From Saccharibacter floricola DSM 15669 (lineage in GTDB: Bacteria > Pseudomonadota > Alphaproteobacteria > Acetobacterales > Acetobacteraceae), in the NCBI RefSeq assembly GCF_000378165.1, contig NZ_KB899336.1:79092-143091 (forward strand): a stretch of DNA of 64,000 nt, given 5' to 3'. Shown here in pieces: positions 43,088 to 52,283 of the stretch. The notes below the pieces were generated by a model. The model saw only the letters and a program-made list of their open reading frames with translations. It searched no databases and was not told the origin of the DNA. How positions within the stretch are numbered: the stretch's first letter is position 1; each line of letters begins with the position of its first letter. A program made the translations under genes and the position numbers.

Positions 43088-45763
43088 TCATGGCTTATGA
43101 GCCATATCGCGCAAAACATACGGTAAAATACCGCCATGGCGGACATAGGCCAGCTCATCATCTGTATCAACACAACAAGTCAGGCTTACCTGTTGTTGTG
43201 TCCCGTCCTCGGAGGTGATCGTCATCGTGATTGTTCCACGTGGAACAACACGCTCCAACCCTTGAAGCGTCACGCACTCCGCCCCTGTCAGGCCCAACGT
43301 TCGGCGTGTCACACCTTGAGGGAAAGTGAGCGGGATAACACCCATTCCGACGAGGTTGGCCCGGTGAATACGCTCAAAGCTCTCGGCAATCACCGCCTTC
43401 ACACCCAACAAGGCTGGGCCTTTCGCCGCCCAGTCGCGTGACGAGCCCATGCCGTATTCTTTCCCGCCAATCACGACAAGCGGAACAGCACGCTGGCGAT
43501 AAATCTCAGATGCCTCGAAAATACTCATCTGCTCCCGATCAGGGAAAAGACGCGTCACCCCGCCTTCTGTGCCGGGAGCACTTTCATTTTTGAGCCGAAT
43601 ATTGGCAAAAGTCCCCCGCACCATCACGCGGTCATTCCCGCGCCGGGCGCCGTAGGAGTTGAAATCCACCTCCGCAACGCCTTGCTCCCGCAGATACTGT
43701 CCTGCTGGAGAGGTCGGCGCGATCGCCCCCGCTGGGGAAATATGATCTGTCGTAATATTATCACCCAACAACGCCAAAATACGCGCATCCTTTATATCAC
43801 GCAGCGGCGCAATCTCAGGAGACAAATCGGTAAAATAAGGCGGGTTATGGATATAGGTTGAGCGCTCATCCCACGGATAAGTCGCCATCCCTTTTGCCAC
43901 CGGGACATTCTGCCAGTCTCTCGTACCACGCGTTACTGTCTGGTAACGCTTACGAAAATCCTCACGATGCAAAGCAGAACCGAGAAGTTCCGCGATTTCC
44001 GCACGGCTTGGCCATAAATCTGCAAGCGTGACAGGCCTTCCCTCCCCATCATGCCCCAATACGGCCTGAGTAATGTCTTCATCCATACGCCCCAACAGGG
44101 CATACGCCACCACTAATGGAGGAGACGCGAGATAATTCGCTTTCACATAAGGGGAAATCCGACCCTCAAAGTTCCGATTGCCTGACAGAACAGAGGCGAC
44201 CACAAGGTCATGCTCTGTAATGGCCTGACAAACCTCCTCCGCCAAAGGCCCGGAATTGCCAATACAGGTTGTGCAGCCATAACCGACCGTCTGAAACCCC
44301 AACGCGTCTAAGTCTTCATCCAGTCCGGCACGTTTCAGATAATCCGTCACAACACGAGAGCCCGGCGCCAATGACGTCTTCACCCATGGTTTAGGCGTCA
44401 GCCCCAAGGCTCGTGCTTTCCTTGCGACCAGCCCCGCTGCAAGCAAAAGCTCGGGGTTGGATGTACTTGTGCAGGACGTGATCGCGGCAATGACGATGGC
44501 ACCATCTGTCAAACGGTAGGATTCGCCCGCAACAGGAACCCCCACATCAGCCCGCTCTTTTTCCTTGGACCCCCCTTCTTGTAAGAAGCGTTCAAAGGCC
44601 GTCCCTGCTTCTGTCAGCGCTATCCTGTCTTGTGGACGGCGTGGCCCAGCGATAGAGGACACAATCTCTGACAAATTAATGGACAACGTATCGGTAAAGG
44701 TCGGTTCTGGTGCCTCTGGCTCATGCCACAACCCTTGTTGGCGCTGATAGGCTTCCACCAATGCAACATGCTCTTGGGAACGACCCGTCTGATACAAATA
44801 CTCCACCGTTTTACGATCAACGGGGAAGAAACCTACCGTGGCACCATATTCCGGTGCCATATTCGCGATCGTTGCACGATCAGCAACCGGTAATGCCGCT
44901 AAAGCAGGCCCAAAGAACTCAACAAAACGCCCAACGACACCTTTAGCCCGCAATTTTTGAGTGATGGTCAGCACGAGATCCGTTGCGGTTGTGCCCTCAG
45001 GCAAATGCCCTTCTAAACGCACACCGATCACCTCAGGGATCACCATCGTCCCCGTTTGACCCAGCATCGCCGCTTCAGCCTCAATGCCCCCAACACCCCA
45101 GCCGAGCACGCCAAGACCATTAATCATGGTGGTATGAGAATCCGTGCCAAACACGCTATCGGGGTAAAGAAGATGGTGTCCCTCGGCGTCTGCTGCCTCA
45201 CACACAACGGGCGCTAGATATTCCAAATTAACCTGATGGCAGATGCCCGCTCCCGGTGGCACAACACGAAAACGGTCAAAGGCTTCCTGCCCCCATCGCA
45301 AAAAAGCGTAACGCTCTCGGTTCCGCTCAAATTCACGCGTCATATTCTGCGCTAAAGCGTCTTCTTCACCCGACACATCTACTTGCACAGAATGATCAAT
45401 CACGAGATCAACCGGCACACGCGGATTCACCTTTTGTGGTTCTGCCCCTAACGCCACCATACCGTCACGCATCGCCGCAAGATCCACAACTGCTGGAACA
45501 CCAGTGAAATCTTGCATTAAAATCCGTGATGGACAAAACGGCACATCATACTCTGTTTTGCCCCGTTTCACCCAGTCTTCAAATCCATGCAGCGCTGCTA
45601 CTCCGCCATGGCGAACGCTGTTTTCCAACAAAATCTTCAGCGATGTCGGCAAACGTTCCAAACCTTTGGAACTTTGAAGAAGAGCGGGAATACTGAGCGT
45701 GCGATAACGCGCGCCATTGACCGAAAGTTCACCCCAATAAGGACGCGTCGTTGAAGCTACCAT
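43088..45763 (-). CDS. acnA: Aconitate hydratase (AcnA type)
   Basis: Encodes 891 residues, normal for AcnA. Iron-sulfur ligands are seen in AITSCTSTSNPELLLAAG (Cys near 435) and GYGCTTCIGNSGPL (two Cys near 500-503), and the substrate-binding SSRDWAAKGPALLGVKAVIAESFERIHR near 770-797. It converts citrate to isocitrate in the TCA cycle. It follows icd on the same strand by 11 bp, and tsaE starts 9 bp after it. Confidence 0.97.
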   Translation of the reverse strand: MVASTTRPYWGELSVNGARYRTLSIPALLQSSKGLERLPTSLKILLENSVRHGGVAALHGFEDWVKRGKTEYDVPFCPSRILMQDFTGVPAVVDLAAMRDGMVALGAEPQKVNPRVPVDLVIDHSVQVDVSGEEDALAQNMTREFERNRERYAFLRWGQEAFDRFRVVPPGAGICHQVNLEYLAPVVCEAADAEGHHLLYPDSVFGTDSHTTMINGLGVLGWGVGGIEAEAAMLGQTGTMVIPEVIGVRLEGHLPEGTTATDLVLTITQKLRAKGVVGRFVEFFGPALAALPVADRATIANMAPEYGATVGFFPVDRKTVEYLYQTGRSQEHVALVEAYQRQQGLWHEPEAPEPTFTDTLSINLSEIVSSIAGPRRPQDRIALTEAGTAFERFLQEGGSKEKERADVGVPVAGESYRLTDGAIVIAAITSCTSTSNPELLLAAGLVARKARALGLTPKPWVKTSLAPGSRVVTDYLKRAGLDEDLDALGFQTVGYGCTTCIGNSGPLAEEVCQAITEHDLVVASVLSGNRNFEGRISPYVKANYLASPPLVVAYALLGRMDEDITQAVLGHDGEGRPVTLADLWPSRAEIAELLGSALHREDFRKRYQTVTRGTRDWQNVPVAKGMATYPWDERSTYIHNPPYFTDLSPEIAPLRDIKDARILALLGDNITTDHISPAGAIAPTSPAGQYLREQGVAEVDFNSYGARRGNDRVMVRGTFANIRLKNESAPGTEGGVTRLFPDREQMSIFEASEIYRQRAVPLVVIGGKEYGMGSSRDWAAKGPALLGVKAVIAESFERIHRANLVGMGVIPLTFPQGVTRRTLGLTGAECVTLQGLERVVPRGTITMTITSEDGTQQQVSLTCCVDTDDELAYVRHGGILPYVLRDMAHKP

Positions 45764-45774
45764 GGGCGATCTCC

Positions 45775-46800
45775 TTAGTTTTTCAGTGCAGACAGTAACG
45801 CCTCTGTGAAAGCTTTCGTGCCCGCTTGGCCGCCAAGATCCACCGTTCGCACGCCCTGTTGAACCAACACCTCTTCTATCGCACGATCCAACGTTTGCGC
45901 GAGGTCTGCTCGGCCCACATGCACCAACATCAACGATGCCGCGCTCAGCAACGCAACGGGATTCGCCTTATCCTGACCAGCAATATCAGGGGCTGACCCA
46001 TGAACGGCTTCAAAAATAGCCATCTTCTCACCAATATTCGCCCCCGGTGCCATACCAAGACCACCGACTAGGCCCGCCGTGAGGTCAGACAGAATATCGC
46101 CGAACAAATTGGTCGTCACAATCACATCATAGGCTTCTGGGCGAATGACAAGCTCCATCGCGCACGCATCAACGATACGCTCATCACACGCCACACGCCC
46201 TGCGTATTCAGCCGCAACGCGCCGCCCTTCATGAAGGAAAAGTCCGCTGAGTTTCTTTAGGATATTGGCTTTATGTACTAAGGTTACTTTTTTGCGCCCA
46301 TGCTGCAACGCATATTCAAAAGCATGGCGCACAATACGGCGACACTCCGCGCGCGTATTAAACCCCGCCCCATATGCCACGGCTTCTGGGTCATCTGCGA
46401 CAGGCATATAATGCTCCATCGCCGCATAAAGCCCCTCAATATTTTCCCGCACCACGACGAGATCGACCCCTTCATAGCGCTCCCCGGGAAGGCGGGTCTT
46501 TGTCGGGCGGATATTAGCATACAAGCCAAACATCTGACGCAATGTCACATTAATGGAGCGAAACCCTTCCCCAATCGGCGTCGTCAACGGCCCTTTGAGC
46601 GCTAGGCCCGTGCGACGCAAACTCTCGAGCGTTTTTGGGGGCAAAACCTCACCGGTGGCCTCGTAGGCACCAACTCCGGCATGCTGTGGATCCCACACAA
46701 AAGGAGTGCCAAGCGCGTCTAGCACCTCAATGGTCGCTTGGGTGATCTCAGGACCAATGCCATCACCAGGAATAAGTGTTGCTGGGATTTTTTTGGTCAT
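45775..46800 (-). CDS. icd: Isocitrate dehydrogenase, NAD-dependent type
   Basis: Encodes 341 residues, shorter than the E. coli NADP enzyme (416). It belongs to the isocitrate/isopropylmalate dehydrogenase family: IPGDGIGPEITQATIEVL at the start, then GFRSINVTLRQMFGLYANIRP (substrate-binding Ser and Arg residues), VVRENIEGLYAAMEHY, and TTNLFGDILSDLTAGLVGGLG (metal Asp). The segment HGSAPDIAGQDKANP has Asp-Ile where NADP-linked enzymes carry Lys-Tyr, so NAD specificity is expected. 3-isopropylmalate activity is less likely given the neighbouring acnA. It is the first gene of the icd-acnA-tsaE-addBA run. Confidence 0.88.
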   Translation of the reverse strand: MTKKIPATLIPGDGIGPEITQATIEVLDALGTPFVWDPQHAGVGAYEATGEVLPPKTLESLRRTGLALKGPLTTPIGEGFRSINVTLRQMFGLYANIRPTKTRLPGERYEGVDLVVVRENIEGLYAAMEHYMPVADDPEAVAYGAGFNTRAECRRIVRHAFEYALQHGRKKVTLVHKANILKKLSGLFLHEGRRVAAEYAGRVACDERIVDACAMELVIRPEAYDVIVTTNLFGDILSDLTAGLVGGLGMAPGANIGEKMAIFEAVHGSAPDIAGQDKANPVALLSAASLMLVHVGRADLAQTLDRAIEEVLVQQGVRTVDLGGQAGTKAFTEALLSALKN

Positions 46801-46964
46801 GAGACATCTCCTCCATTCTCATTACGAGGTGTTAAACTGTGAAGGGTGGAAAGCCCTTCTGTCAATTCTCAATCCAACTAACGGAGTTCATAAACAAATG
46901 ATGTATGTTTATGATGTGTAAAAATACTACTCCCATGACCAAAAAATGCTTATGAGGGAACATC

Positions 46965-47993
46965 ATGACCTATACAGCTTCTTCCCTCACGACAGATATC
47001 GCCATTATTGGCGCTGGACCAACCGCTCTCTTCGCTGCTTTTGAAGCCCGTATGTTGCGCCTTGATTGTGTGCTGATGGATGTTCTGGAAAGTGTCGGCG
47101 GCCAATGTGCCGCGCTCTACCCCGAGAAACCCATCTACGACATCCCCGCCCATCCTTCCATCACGGGGGGGGATCTGATTACGGCATTAGAAGCACAAAT
47201 CTCTCCCTTTGATATTCCGCGTTTGCTCGGCAGCCGCGTCAGTAGTCTTCAAGGGGAAAGCGGCGCTTTCATCTTAAAAAATGACCGTGGCGATACGGTT
47301 CACGCCAAAGCCGTTATTATCGCAGCCGGTGCAGGAGCGTTCGGGCCTAATCGCCCCCCTCTCGACGGGTTAGAGACGTACGAGCAGAGCCAAGCTGTGC
47401 AATATTATGTCAAAAAACGCTCTGACTTTAGCGGGAAGAAAGTCGTCATTGCTGGCGGAGGCGACTCCGCACTTGATTGGGCCTTATCGCTCTCCGATGT
47501 GGCAGACCATATTTATCTGCTCCACCGGCGCGACCGCTTTCGTGGGGCCCCAGAAACATTAGCTCAAGTCGAGGCAAAAGTACGTAACGGGAAGATTGAG
47601 AAAGTAGTGCCCTATCAGCTCCATGCCCTCCATGGCGAGCAAGGCACCCTCCATCATGTTGAAGTTGCCACAATGAAAGGTGAGAATCGTCACCTTGAAG
47701 CCGATGCGCTTCTCCCCTTCTACGGTCTTTCAACCGACCTCGGCCCCATTGCTCAATGGGGCATTCAGACCCATCGCAGCACAATTCCCGTTCATCACGC
47801 GACGTTAGAGACGAGCATTCCCGGTATTTTTGCTATTGGTGATGTGGCCAGTTATCCGGGAAAGATGAAGCTCATTTTACAGGGTTTCTCAGAGGCCGCT
47901 ATGGCTATGCACGCCGCTCACCCCATTGCACGGCCTGACACAGCTCTTCGTTTTGAACATTCCACAAGCTTAGGCAAACCCGGCACGCCATAA
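46965..47993 (+). CDS. Ferredoxin--NADP reductase, thioredoxin-reductase-like type
   Basis: Encodes 342 residues, with GAGGG 6 nt before ATG 46965. The FAD-binding start IAIIGAGPTALFAAFEARML, the YPEKPIYDIPAHPSITGGDLI segment unique to YumC-type FNRs, the VVIAGGGDSALDWALSL NADP-binding motif and the late IFAIGDVASYPGKMKLILQGFSEAA are present. The CxxC pair of true thioredoxin reductases is absent, which supports ferredoxin or flavodoxin as partner. It is divergent from icd and followed by a terminator. Confidence 0.92.
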   Translation: MTYTASSLTTDIAIIGAGPTALFAAFEARMLRLDCVLMDVLESVGGQCAALYPEKPIYDIPAHPSITGGDLITALEAQISPFDIPRLLGSRVSSLQGESGAFILKNDRGDTVHAKAVIIAAGAGAFGPNRPPLDGLETYEQSQAVQYYVKKRSDFSGKKVVIAGGGDSALDWALSLSDVADHIYLLHRRDRFRGAPETLAQVEAKVRNGKIEKVVPYQLHALHGEQGTLHHVEVATMKGENRHLEADALLPFYGLSTDLGPIAQWGIQTHRSTIPVHHATLETSIPGIFAIGDVASYPGKMKLILQGFSEAAMAMHAAHPIARPDTALRFEHSTSLGKPGTP

Positions 47994-48018
47994 CCCTCTC
48001 TCTTCTGAGAACAGGTTT

Positions 48019-48064
48019 ATAAGAAAACGGGCTGCTTCTAGTAAGAAGGCGGCCCGTTTTCTTA
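48019..48064. terminator. Hairpin after the ferredoxin-NADP reductase gene
   Basis: AAGAAAACGGGC near 48021 pairs with GCCCGTTTTCTT near 48052, with a partly paired inner loop. It ends in a T-rich run and lies between the reductase and the convergent ABM monooxygenase gene. Confidence 0.75.
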
Positions 48065-48080
48065 TTGGTGCGTCAATCAC

Positions 48081-48374
48081 TCACCCGACGGTATCTAAAA
48101 ACACAACCTGTGACGCCCCACCTTCAACAAGCGTTTCAATCGCTTTGTTAAACAGCTTCCCGTGTTCTGTGCTCATATGGGCCTTAAAAGCGTCTTCGTC
48201 TCGGTAGCTTTCTTCCACATGGAAAGACTGCGGGTCGTCCTCGCGGCTATAGACCACAAAGCGCACACAGCCCGGCTCAGCCCGCACATTATCGGCCAAG
48301 GCCGTGAGCAAGCTTGCCACTTTTTCACGACATTCTGGCAGAGCTCTCATCGTGGCATAAAGATTTTTAGACAT
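48081..48374 (-). CDS. ABM-domain monooxygenase-like protein (putative quinol monooxygenase)
   Basis: Encodes 97 residues from ATG 48374, with AGGA 8 nt upstream; a GTG one codon earlier is less likely. It is a single ABM ferredoxin-like domain: YATMRALPECREKVASLLTALADNVRAEPGCVRFVVYS, then FHVEESYRDEDAFKAHMSTEHGKLF, with the conserved His of YgiN-type quinol monooxygenases. It probably acts as a dimer on a small quinol or aromatic substrate. No partner genes indicate the substrate. Confidence 0.85.
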   Translation of the reverse strand: MSKNLYATMRALPECREKVASLLTALADNVRAEPGCVRFVVYSREDDPQSFHVEESYRDEDAFKAHMSTEHGKLFNKAIETLVEGGASQVVFLDTVG

Positions 48375-48471
48375 CACAGCATTCCTTCTACGAACCTATC
48401 CGCAGCCTACGACTGTCAGAGGGCATTTACTCGTTTACTATAGGGTGCATGTCTTTGGCGTAAAGGCAAAG

Positions 48472-48497
48472 AAAAAGGCCGGATAAACCGGCCTTTC
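48472..48497 (-). terminator. Rho-independent terminator of typA
   Basis: GAAAAAGGCCGG and CCGGCCTTTCC pair around ATAAA. Read on the minus strand the hairpin ends in TTTTTC, just after the typA stop at 48510. Confidence 0.85.
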
Positions 48498-48509
48498 CCC
48501 AAACGTCTT

Positions 48510-50330
48510 TTACGCTTTCTTCCCGCGAGCGACGCGTTTGCGCTCATGGGGATCAAGATAGCGTTTACGCAGACGAATAGCAGAAGGTGTAACCTCCACA
48601 AGCTCATCATCTTCAATGTAAGAAATCGCTTGTTCCAAGCTCATCTTACGTGGTGGAACCAGCTGAAGAGACTCATCTTTACCAGAAGCACGCATGTTGG
48701 TGAGTTTCTTCTCACGCACACCGTTCACTTCAAGGTCATTCTCACGGGAATGTTCCCCGATAATCATGCCGGTATAGACTTTCTCACCAGCATCAACGAA
48801 GAGCGAACCACGATCTTGCAGTGAGAACAGAGCGTAGGTCGTCGTTGTGCCATCTTCCGCAGAAATCAGCGACCCATTGCGGCGTCCCTCGATATGTCCA
48901 GCATAAGCTTGGTAAGAATGGAACAAACGGTTCATCAAACCAGAGCCACGCGTATCGGTCAGGAACTCACCGTGATAACCAATCAGCCCGCGTGATGGGA
49001 TCAAGAAGCTCAGACGAACTTTGTCACCACCAGATGGACGCATATCCTGCATCACACCCTTACGCAGAGACATCTTCTCCACAACCACGCCAGAATAAGG
49101 CTCGTCCACATCGACGATCACCTCTTCATAAGGCTCCTCACGCTCGCCTGTTTCTTCGTTTTCACGGAACAGGACGCGTGGGCGACCAATGGTCAGCTCA
49201 AAGCCTTCACGACGCATCGTTTCAATCAACACGCCCAGCTGAAGCTCACCACGCCCAGCCACTTCAAACGCTTCGCTCTCAGGGCTTTCCGTCACCTTAA
49301 TGGCCACGTTGCCTTCAATCTCTTTAAAGAGACGATCGCGAATTTGACGTGATGTCACCTTCTTGCCTTCACGACCGCCCAGAGGGCCATCATTGATGCG
49401 GAAGGTCATCGACAAGGTTGGCGGATCAACCGGTGTGGATGGCAACGGTTCATTAACCGATGGCTCAGCCAACGTATCAGGAATGGTAGCCTCAGACAGA
49501 CCAGCAATCGCGACAATGTCACCAGCCTTCGCTTCGTCCACAGCCACACGTTCTAGGCCACGGAAGGAAAGAAGCTTAGTAACGCGGCCGCTTTCAACAA
49601 TGGTTCCATCACGGCGAATAGCCCGGATTGGGTCATTCACCTTCAGCTTACCCTGCTCGATACGACCGGTGAGAATACGCCCTAGGAAGTTATCACTTTC
49701 CAAAATGGTAGATACCATCGCGAAAGGCTTATTCTCATCCAAACCCGGGCCCGGCACATGGCGCAGAACCAAGTCGAACAGAGGCTTAAGATCTTTCTTC
49801 GGCCCGTCGAGCTCTTCATCAGCCCAACCTTGACGACCAGACGCGTAGAGCATCGGGAAGTCCAGCTGCTCATCATCAGCACCAAGGGAAGCAAACAGAT
49901 CGAAGATTTCATTATGAACTTCGTCAGGCCGCGCATCACCGCGATCCACCTTGTTCACAACAACGATCGGACGAATCCCACGTGCAAGCGCTTTGCCCAG
50001 CACGAACTTCGTCTGTGGCAGAGCCCCTTCAGCAGCGTCCACGAGGATCACAGCCCCGTCCACCATGCTAAGGATACGCTCAACCTCACCACCGAAGTCA
50101 GCGTGGCCTGGGGTATCAATAATGTTTAGGCGGGTATTATCCCACACAACGGACGTGCACTTCGCAAGGATGGTAATCCCGCGTTCACGTTCTAAGTCGT
50201 TGCTATCCATCGCACGTTCATCAACGTGCTGATTTTCGCGAAACGACCCCGACTGCTGGAGGAGCTGGTCAACCAGCGTAGTTTTCCCATGATCGACATG
50301 GGCAATAATGGCAATGTTACGAATGTCCAT
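48510..50330 (-). CDS. typA: Ribosome-associated GTPase TypA/BipA
   Basis: Encodes 606 residues from ATG 50330, with GGAAG 5 nt upstream; the earlier in-frame ATG at 50381 gives an atypical leader. The GTPase motifs are AHVDHGKTT (10-18), [25 protein letters not shown] and [10 protein letters not shown]. Domain II and elongation factor-like C-terminal domains follow, including [21 protein letters not shown]. TypA binds ribosomes under stress and low temperature and helps ribosome assembly. The gene is divergent from queF. Confidence 0.96.
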   Translation of the reverse strand: MDIRNIAIIAHVDHGKTTLVDQLLQQSGSFRENQHVDERAMDSNDLERERGITILAKCTSVVWDNTRLNIIDTPGHADFGGEVERILSMVDGAVILVDAAEGALPQTKFVLGKALARGIRPIVVVNKVDRGDARPDEVHNEIFDLFASLGADDEQLDFPMLYASGRQGWADEELDGPKKDLKPLFDLVLRHVPGPGLDENKPFAMVSTILESDNFLGRILTGRIEQGKLKVNDPIRAIRRDGTIVESGRVTKLLSFRGLERVAVDEAKAGDIVAIAGLSEATIPDTLAEPSVNEPLPSTPVDPPTLSMTFRINDGPLGGREGKKVTSRQIRDRLFKEIEGNVAIKVTESPESEAFEVAGRGELQLGVLIETMRREGFELTIGRPRVLFRENEETGEREEPYEEVIVDVDEPYSGVVVEKMSLRKGVMQDMRPSGGDKVRLSFLIPSRGLIGYHGEFLTDTRGSGLMNRLFHSYQAYAGHIEGRRNGSLISAEDGTTTTYALFSLQDRGSLFVDAGEKVYTGMIIGEHSRENDLEVNGVREKKLTNMRASGKDESLQLVPPRKMSLEQAISYIEDDELVEVTPSAIRLRKRYLDPHERKRVARGKKA

Positions 50331-50442
50331 GCGATCTTCCAGAGAGCGACAAATTGAGACAGAATGTAGCGTCTTCTGCACCGAATTTGCTTATTTTGCA
50401 AACCGGTTCATCATTTTTCTTATATTTTGTGGTATCATCATC

Positions 50443-50931
50443 ATGACTAAACGCACGCCTCAGGGCCCTAAAGCCCCCGGCACAGACGCACTAAGCCAGC
50501 TTGGCCAACCAACAACGAACCCGACCAGTCCAGAAGAAGCGACTCTAGAACGTGTCCCCTCTCCCCATCAAGGGAAACGCTATGTCGTGCGCTTTACTGC
50601 GCCGGAATTTACCTCACTCTGCCCTGTCACGGGGCAACCAGACTTCGCTCATATCGTCATCGACTATATTCCGCGCCAATGGATTGTAGAGAGCAAATCC
50701 CTCAAGCTCTATCTCACCAGCTTTCGCAATCACGGCGCTTTCCATGAAGATTGCTCCGTCGCGATCGCCTCACGCCTTGTGGAACTTCTTGACCCTGAAT
50801 GGCTGCGAATCGGTGCCTATTGGTATCCACGCGGTGGCATCCCTATTGATGTCTTTTGGCAAACCGGCGCTCCACCTGAAGATGTGTGGATTCCCTCTCA
50901 AGACGTACCCGGTTATCGTGGACGCGGCTAA
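50443..50931 (+). CDS. queF: NADPH-dependent 7-cyano-7-deazaguanine reductase QueF
   Basis: Encodes 162 residues from ATG 50443; longer in-frame starts upstream give an implausible leader. The active-site Cys60 with Asp67 lies in [12 protein letters not shown], and the QueF motif [21 protein letters not shown] at 83-103 binds NADPH. This single-domain type I-like form reduces preQ0 to preQ1 for queuosine tRNA modification. The 112-bp gap to typA has no preQ1 riboswitch that I could recognise. Confidence 0.95.
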   Translation: MTKRTPQGPKAPGTDALSQLGQPTTNPTSPEEATLERVPSPHQGKRYVVRFTAPEFTSLCPVTGQPDFAHIVIDYIPRQWIVESKSLKLYLTSFRNHGAFHEDCSVAIASRLVELLDPEWLRIGAYWYPRGGIPIDVFWQTGAPPEDVWIPSQDVPGYRGRG

Positions 50932-50976
50932 GACTGCACCCGGTGGGGAAGCCTTTATGCCTCCCCACCCCCCTTC

Positions 50977-52245
50977 TTAGAAACCAACCGTTATATCTCC
51001 ACCAAAGAGAATCCGTCCCCTGCGTGAAAAATCTGCAAAAGGACGCGTATTGTTCAACGAACGGTCAAAGCGAATCTCAGGGCGAATCTGAAGCAACTTT
51101 ACATGATGGCCTACATGGGGACGCCAAACAGCATTGAGAGAAAAATCCCCATACGTGGTGGGTGGTGCATTATACACACGTGCAGGAAGGCCTAAAAGAG
51201 CATGCGCATATCCTTGGTCATCAGGATATTGAGCAACGAGCAACCCTGTACTATCGCGATACACTTCCCCACGTGCATTGAACGTCAACGTAGAGGTTGC
51301 CGCGTAAGCGCCCCACACAACACCGCTCCACGTATTCGCATGCAGCCCTTCGTCGTGAAGCTGATTGACCTCCCCTGTCAGGCTCCATTTGGGGGAGATT
51401 TGCCATGTCGCATTAAGATCATTCCAGAAACGCTGCGCTGAATGAGCCCGCTCTGTCCCCAAAAGACGTCGCGCATCCTCCGGCCCGACACGCAAAAGAT
51501 AGGTAAACGACACCGCACCACCCGCCAAAGAAGAGCCGCTAAACCCTACATAACCAGCCGGCTCCCCATTATTATTGCCCTTTCCAAAAGACATCTGATT
51601 GCCCGCATCAATACCGAACAAGACGGCATATTGATCTGTCACATGCCATTGGAAATATCCCCCTACATGTTCAAATGGGTTTGAATATTGGGCAGTATAA
51701 GACATGGAGTAAAAAGCACGACTCGCCGGGTTTAAGACCTCCACCCCCATAGGGGATGATAAAATTCCGATCTGCCCATCTAGCCCATTTTTAGTGAGCC
51801 ACGGCATATGCACAGCAACATTCGCCACTGTTGGCGTAAGCTGGTTTCTATTATTCATCCAACGGTCAGAAATGCCAGAGATGATATAAGAGCGCGCATC
51901 CGCCCCGTAAATAATTTGCAGATTCACGCCCAGCCCATATCCATCTCCGATAGGATCCACAGGCTTTGTCACTGTCAAAGCAATCTGATTAAGAAGAGGC
52001 TGACCGCTATAGGAGGGAAGAAGCTGGCCAAAATTCTGGCCATTCTTGGGGTGCCCAGAATTCCCCATGGCACCACCTTCAGCTTGCAACCCCACATCAA
52101 TATCTGACAACCAACTTTTAGACGATGACGAAGATACGCCCTCTCCTCTTGCCTCAGGCACGCCTAAAAAGGTACAGCCAACAATCAAGAGGAGAGCTCC
52201 CCCTCGACAATAAAACATAAAGGACGATGTCGAGAGAGCATGCAC
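50977..52245 (-). CDS. Outer-membrane beta-barrel porin-like protein
   Basis: Encodes 422 residues starting at GTG 52245, with a signal peptide (SFMFYCRGGALLLIVGCTFLGVPEARG). The mature protein has alternating amphipathic strands and ends ILFGGDITVGF, a C-terminal Phe typical of outer-membrane barrels. Segments such as FEHVGGYFQWHVTDQYAVLFGIDAG and NLDLNATWQISPKWSLTG-like strands fit the BBP2/OmpL-like porin family; this placement is tentative. It follows the OprB gene by 30 bp, and a hairpin sits at the junction. Likely passage of small solutes, substrate unknown. Confidence 0.75.
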   Translation of the reverse strand: MHALSTSSFMFYCRGGALLLIVGCTFLGVPEARGEGVSSSSSKSWLSDIDVGLQAEGGAMGNSGHPKNGQNFGQLLPSYSGQPLLNQIALTVTKPVDPIGDGYGLGVNLQIIYGADARSYIISGISDRWMNNRNQLTPTVANVAVHMPWLTKNGLDGQIGILSSPMGVEVLNPASRAFYSMSYTAQYSNPFEHVGGYFQWHVTDQYAVLFGIDAGNQMSFGKGNNNGEPAGYVGFSGSSLAGGAVSFTYLLRVGPEDARRLLGTERAHSAQRFWNDLNATWQISPKWSLTGEVNQLHDEGLHANTWSGVVWGAYAATSTLTFNARGEVYRDSTGLLVAQYPDDQGYAHALLGLPARVYNAPPTTYGDFSLNAVWRPHVGHHVKLLQIRPEIRFDRSLNNTRPFADFSRRGRILFGGDITVGF

Positions 52246-52255
52246 GCCATATAAC

Positions 52256-52283
52256 CTTTCGATAACGTTACGTTATCAGAAAG
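52256..52283 (-). promoter_or_regulatory. Hairpin at the junction of the two porin genes
   Basis: CTTTCGATAACG and CGTTATC-A-GAAAG form a stem around TTA, with one bulged A. It overlaps the OprB stop (52276-52278) and precedes the next porin's start. No T-run follows on the minus strand, so it may be an mRNA processing or attenuation element rather than a full terminator. Confidence 0.6.

Noticed and set aside
50331-50442. Possible preQ1 riboswitch before queF
   Set aside because: No recognisable preQ1-I or preQ1-II core in the short leader.
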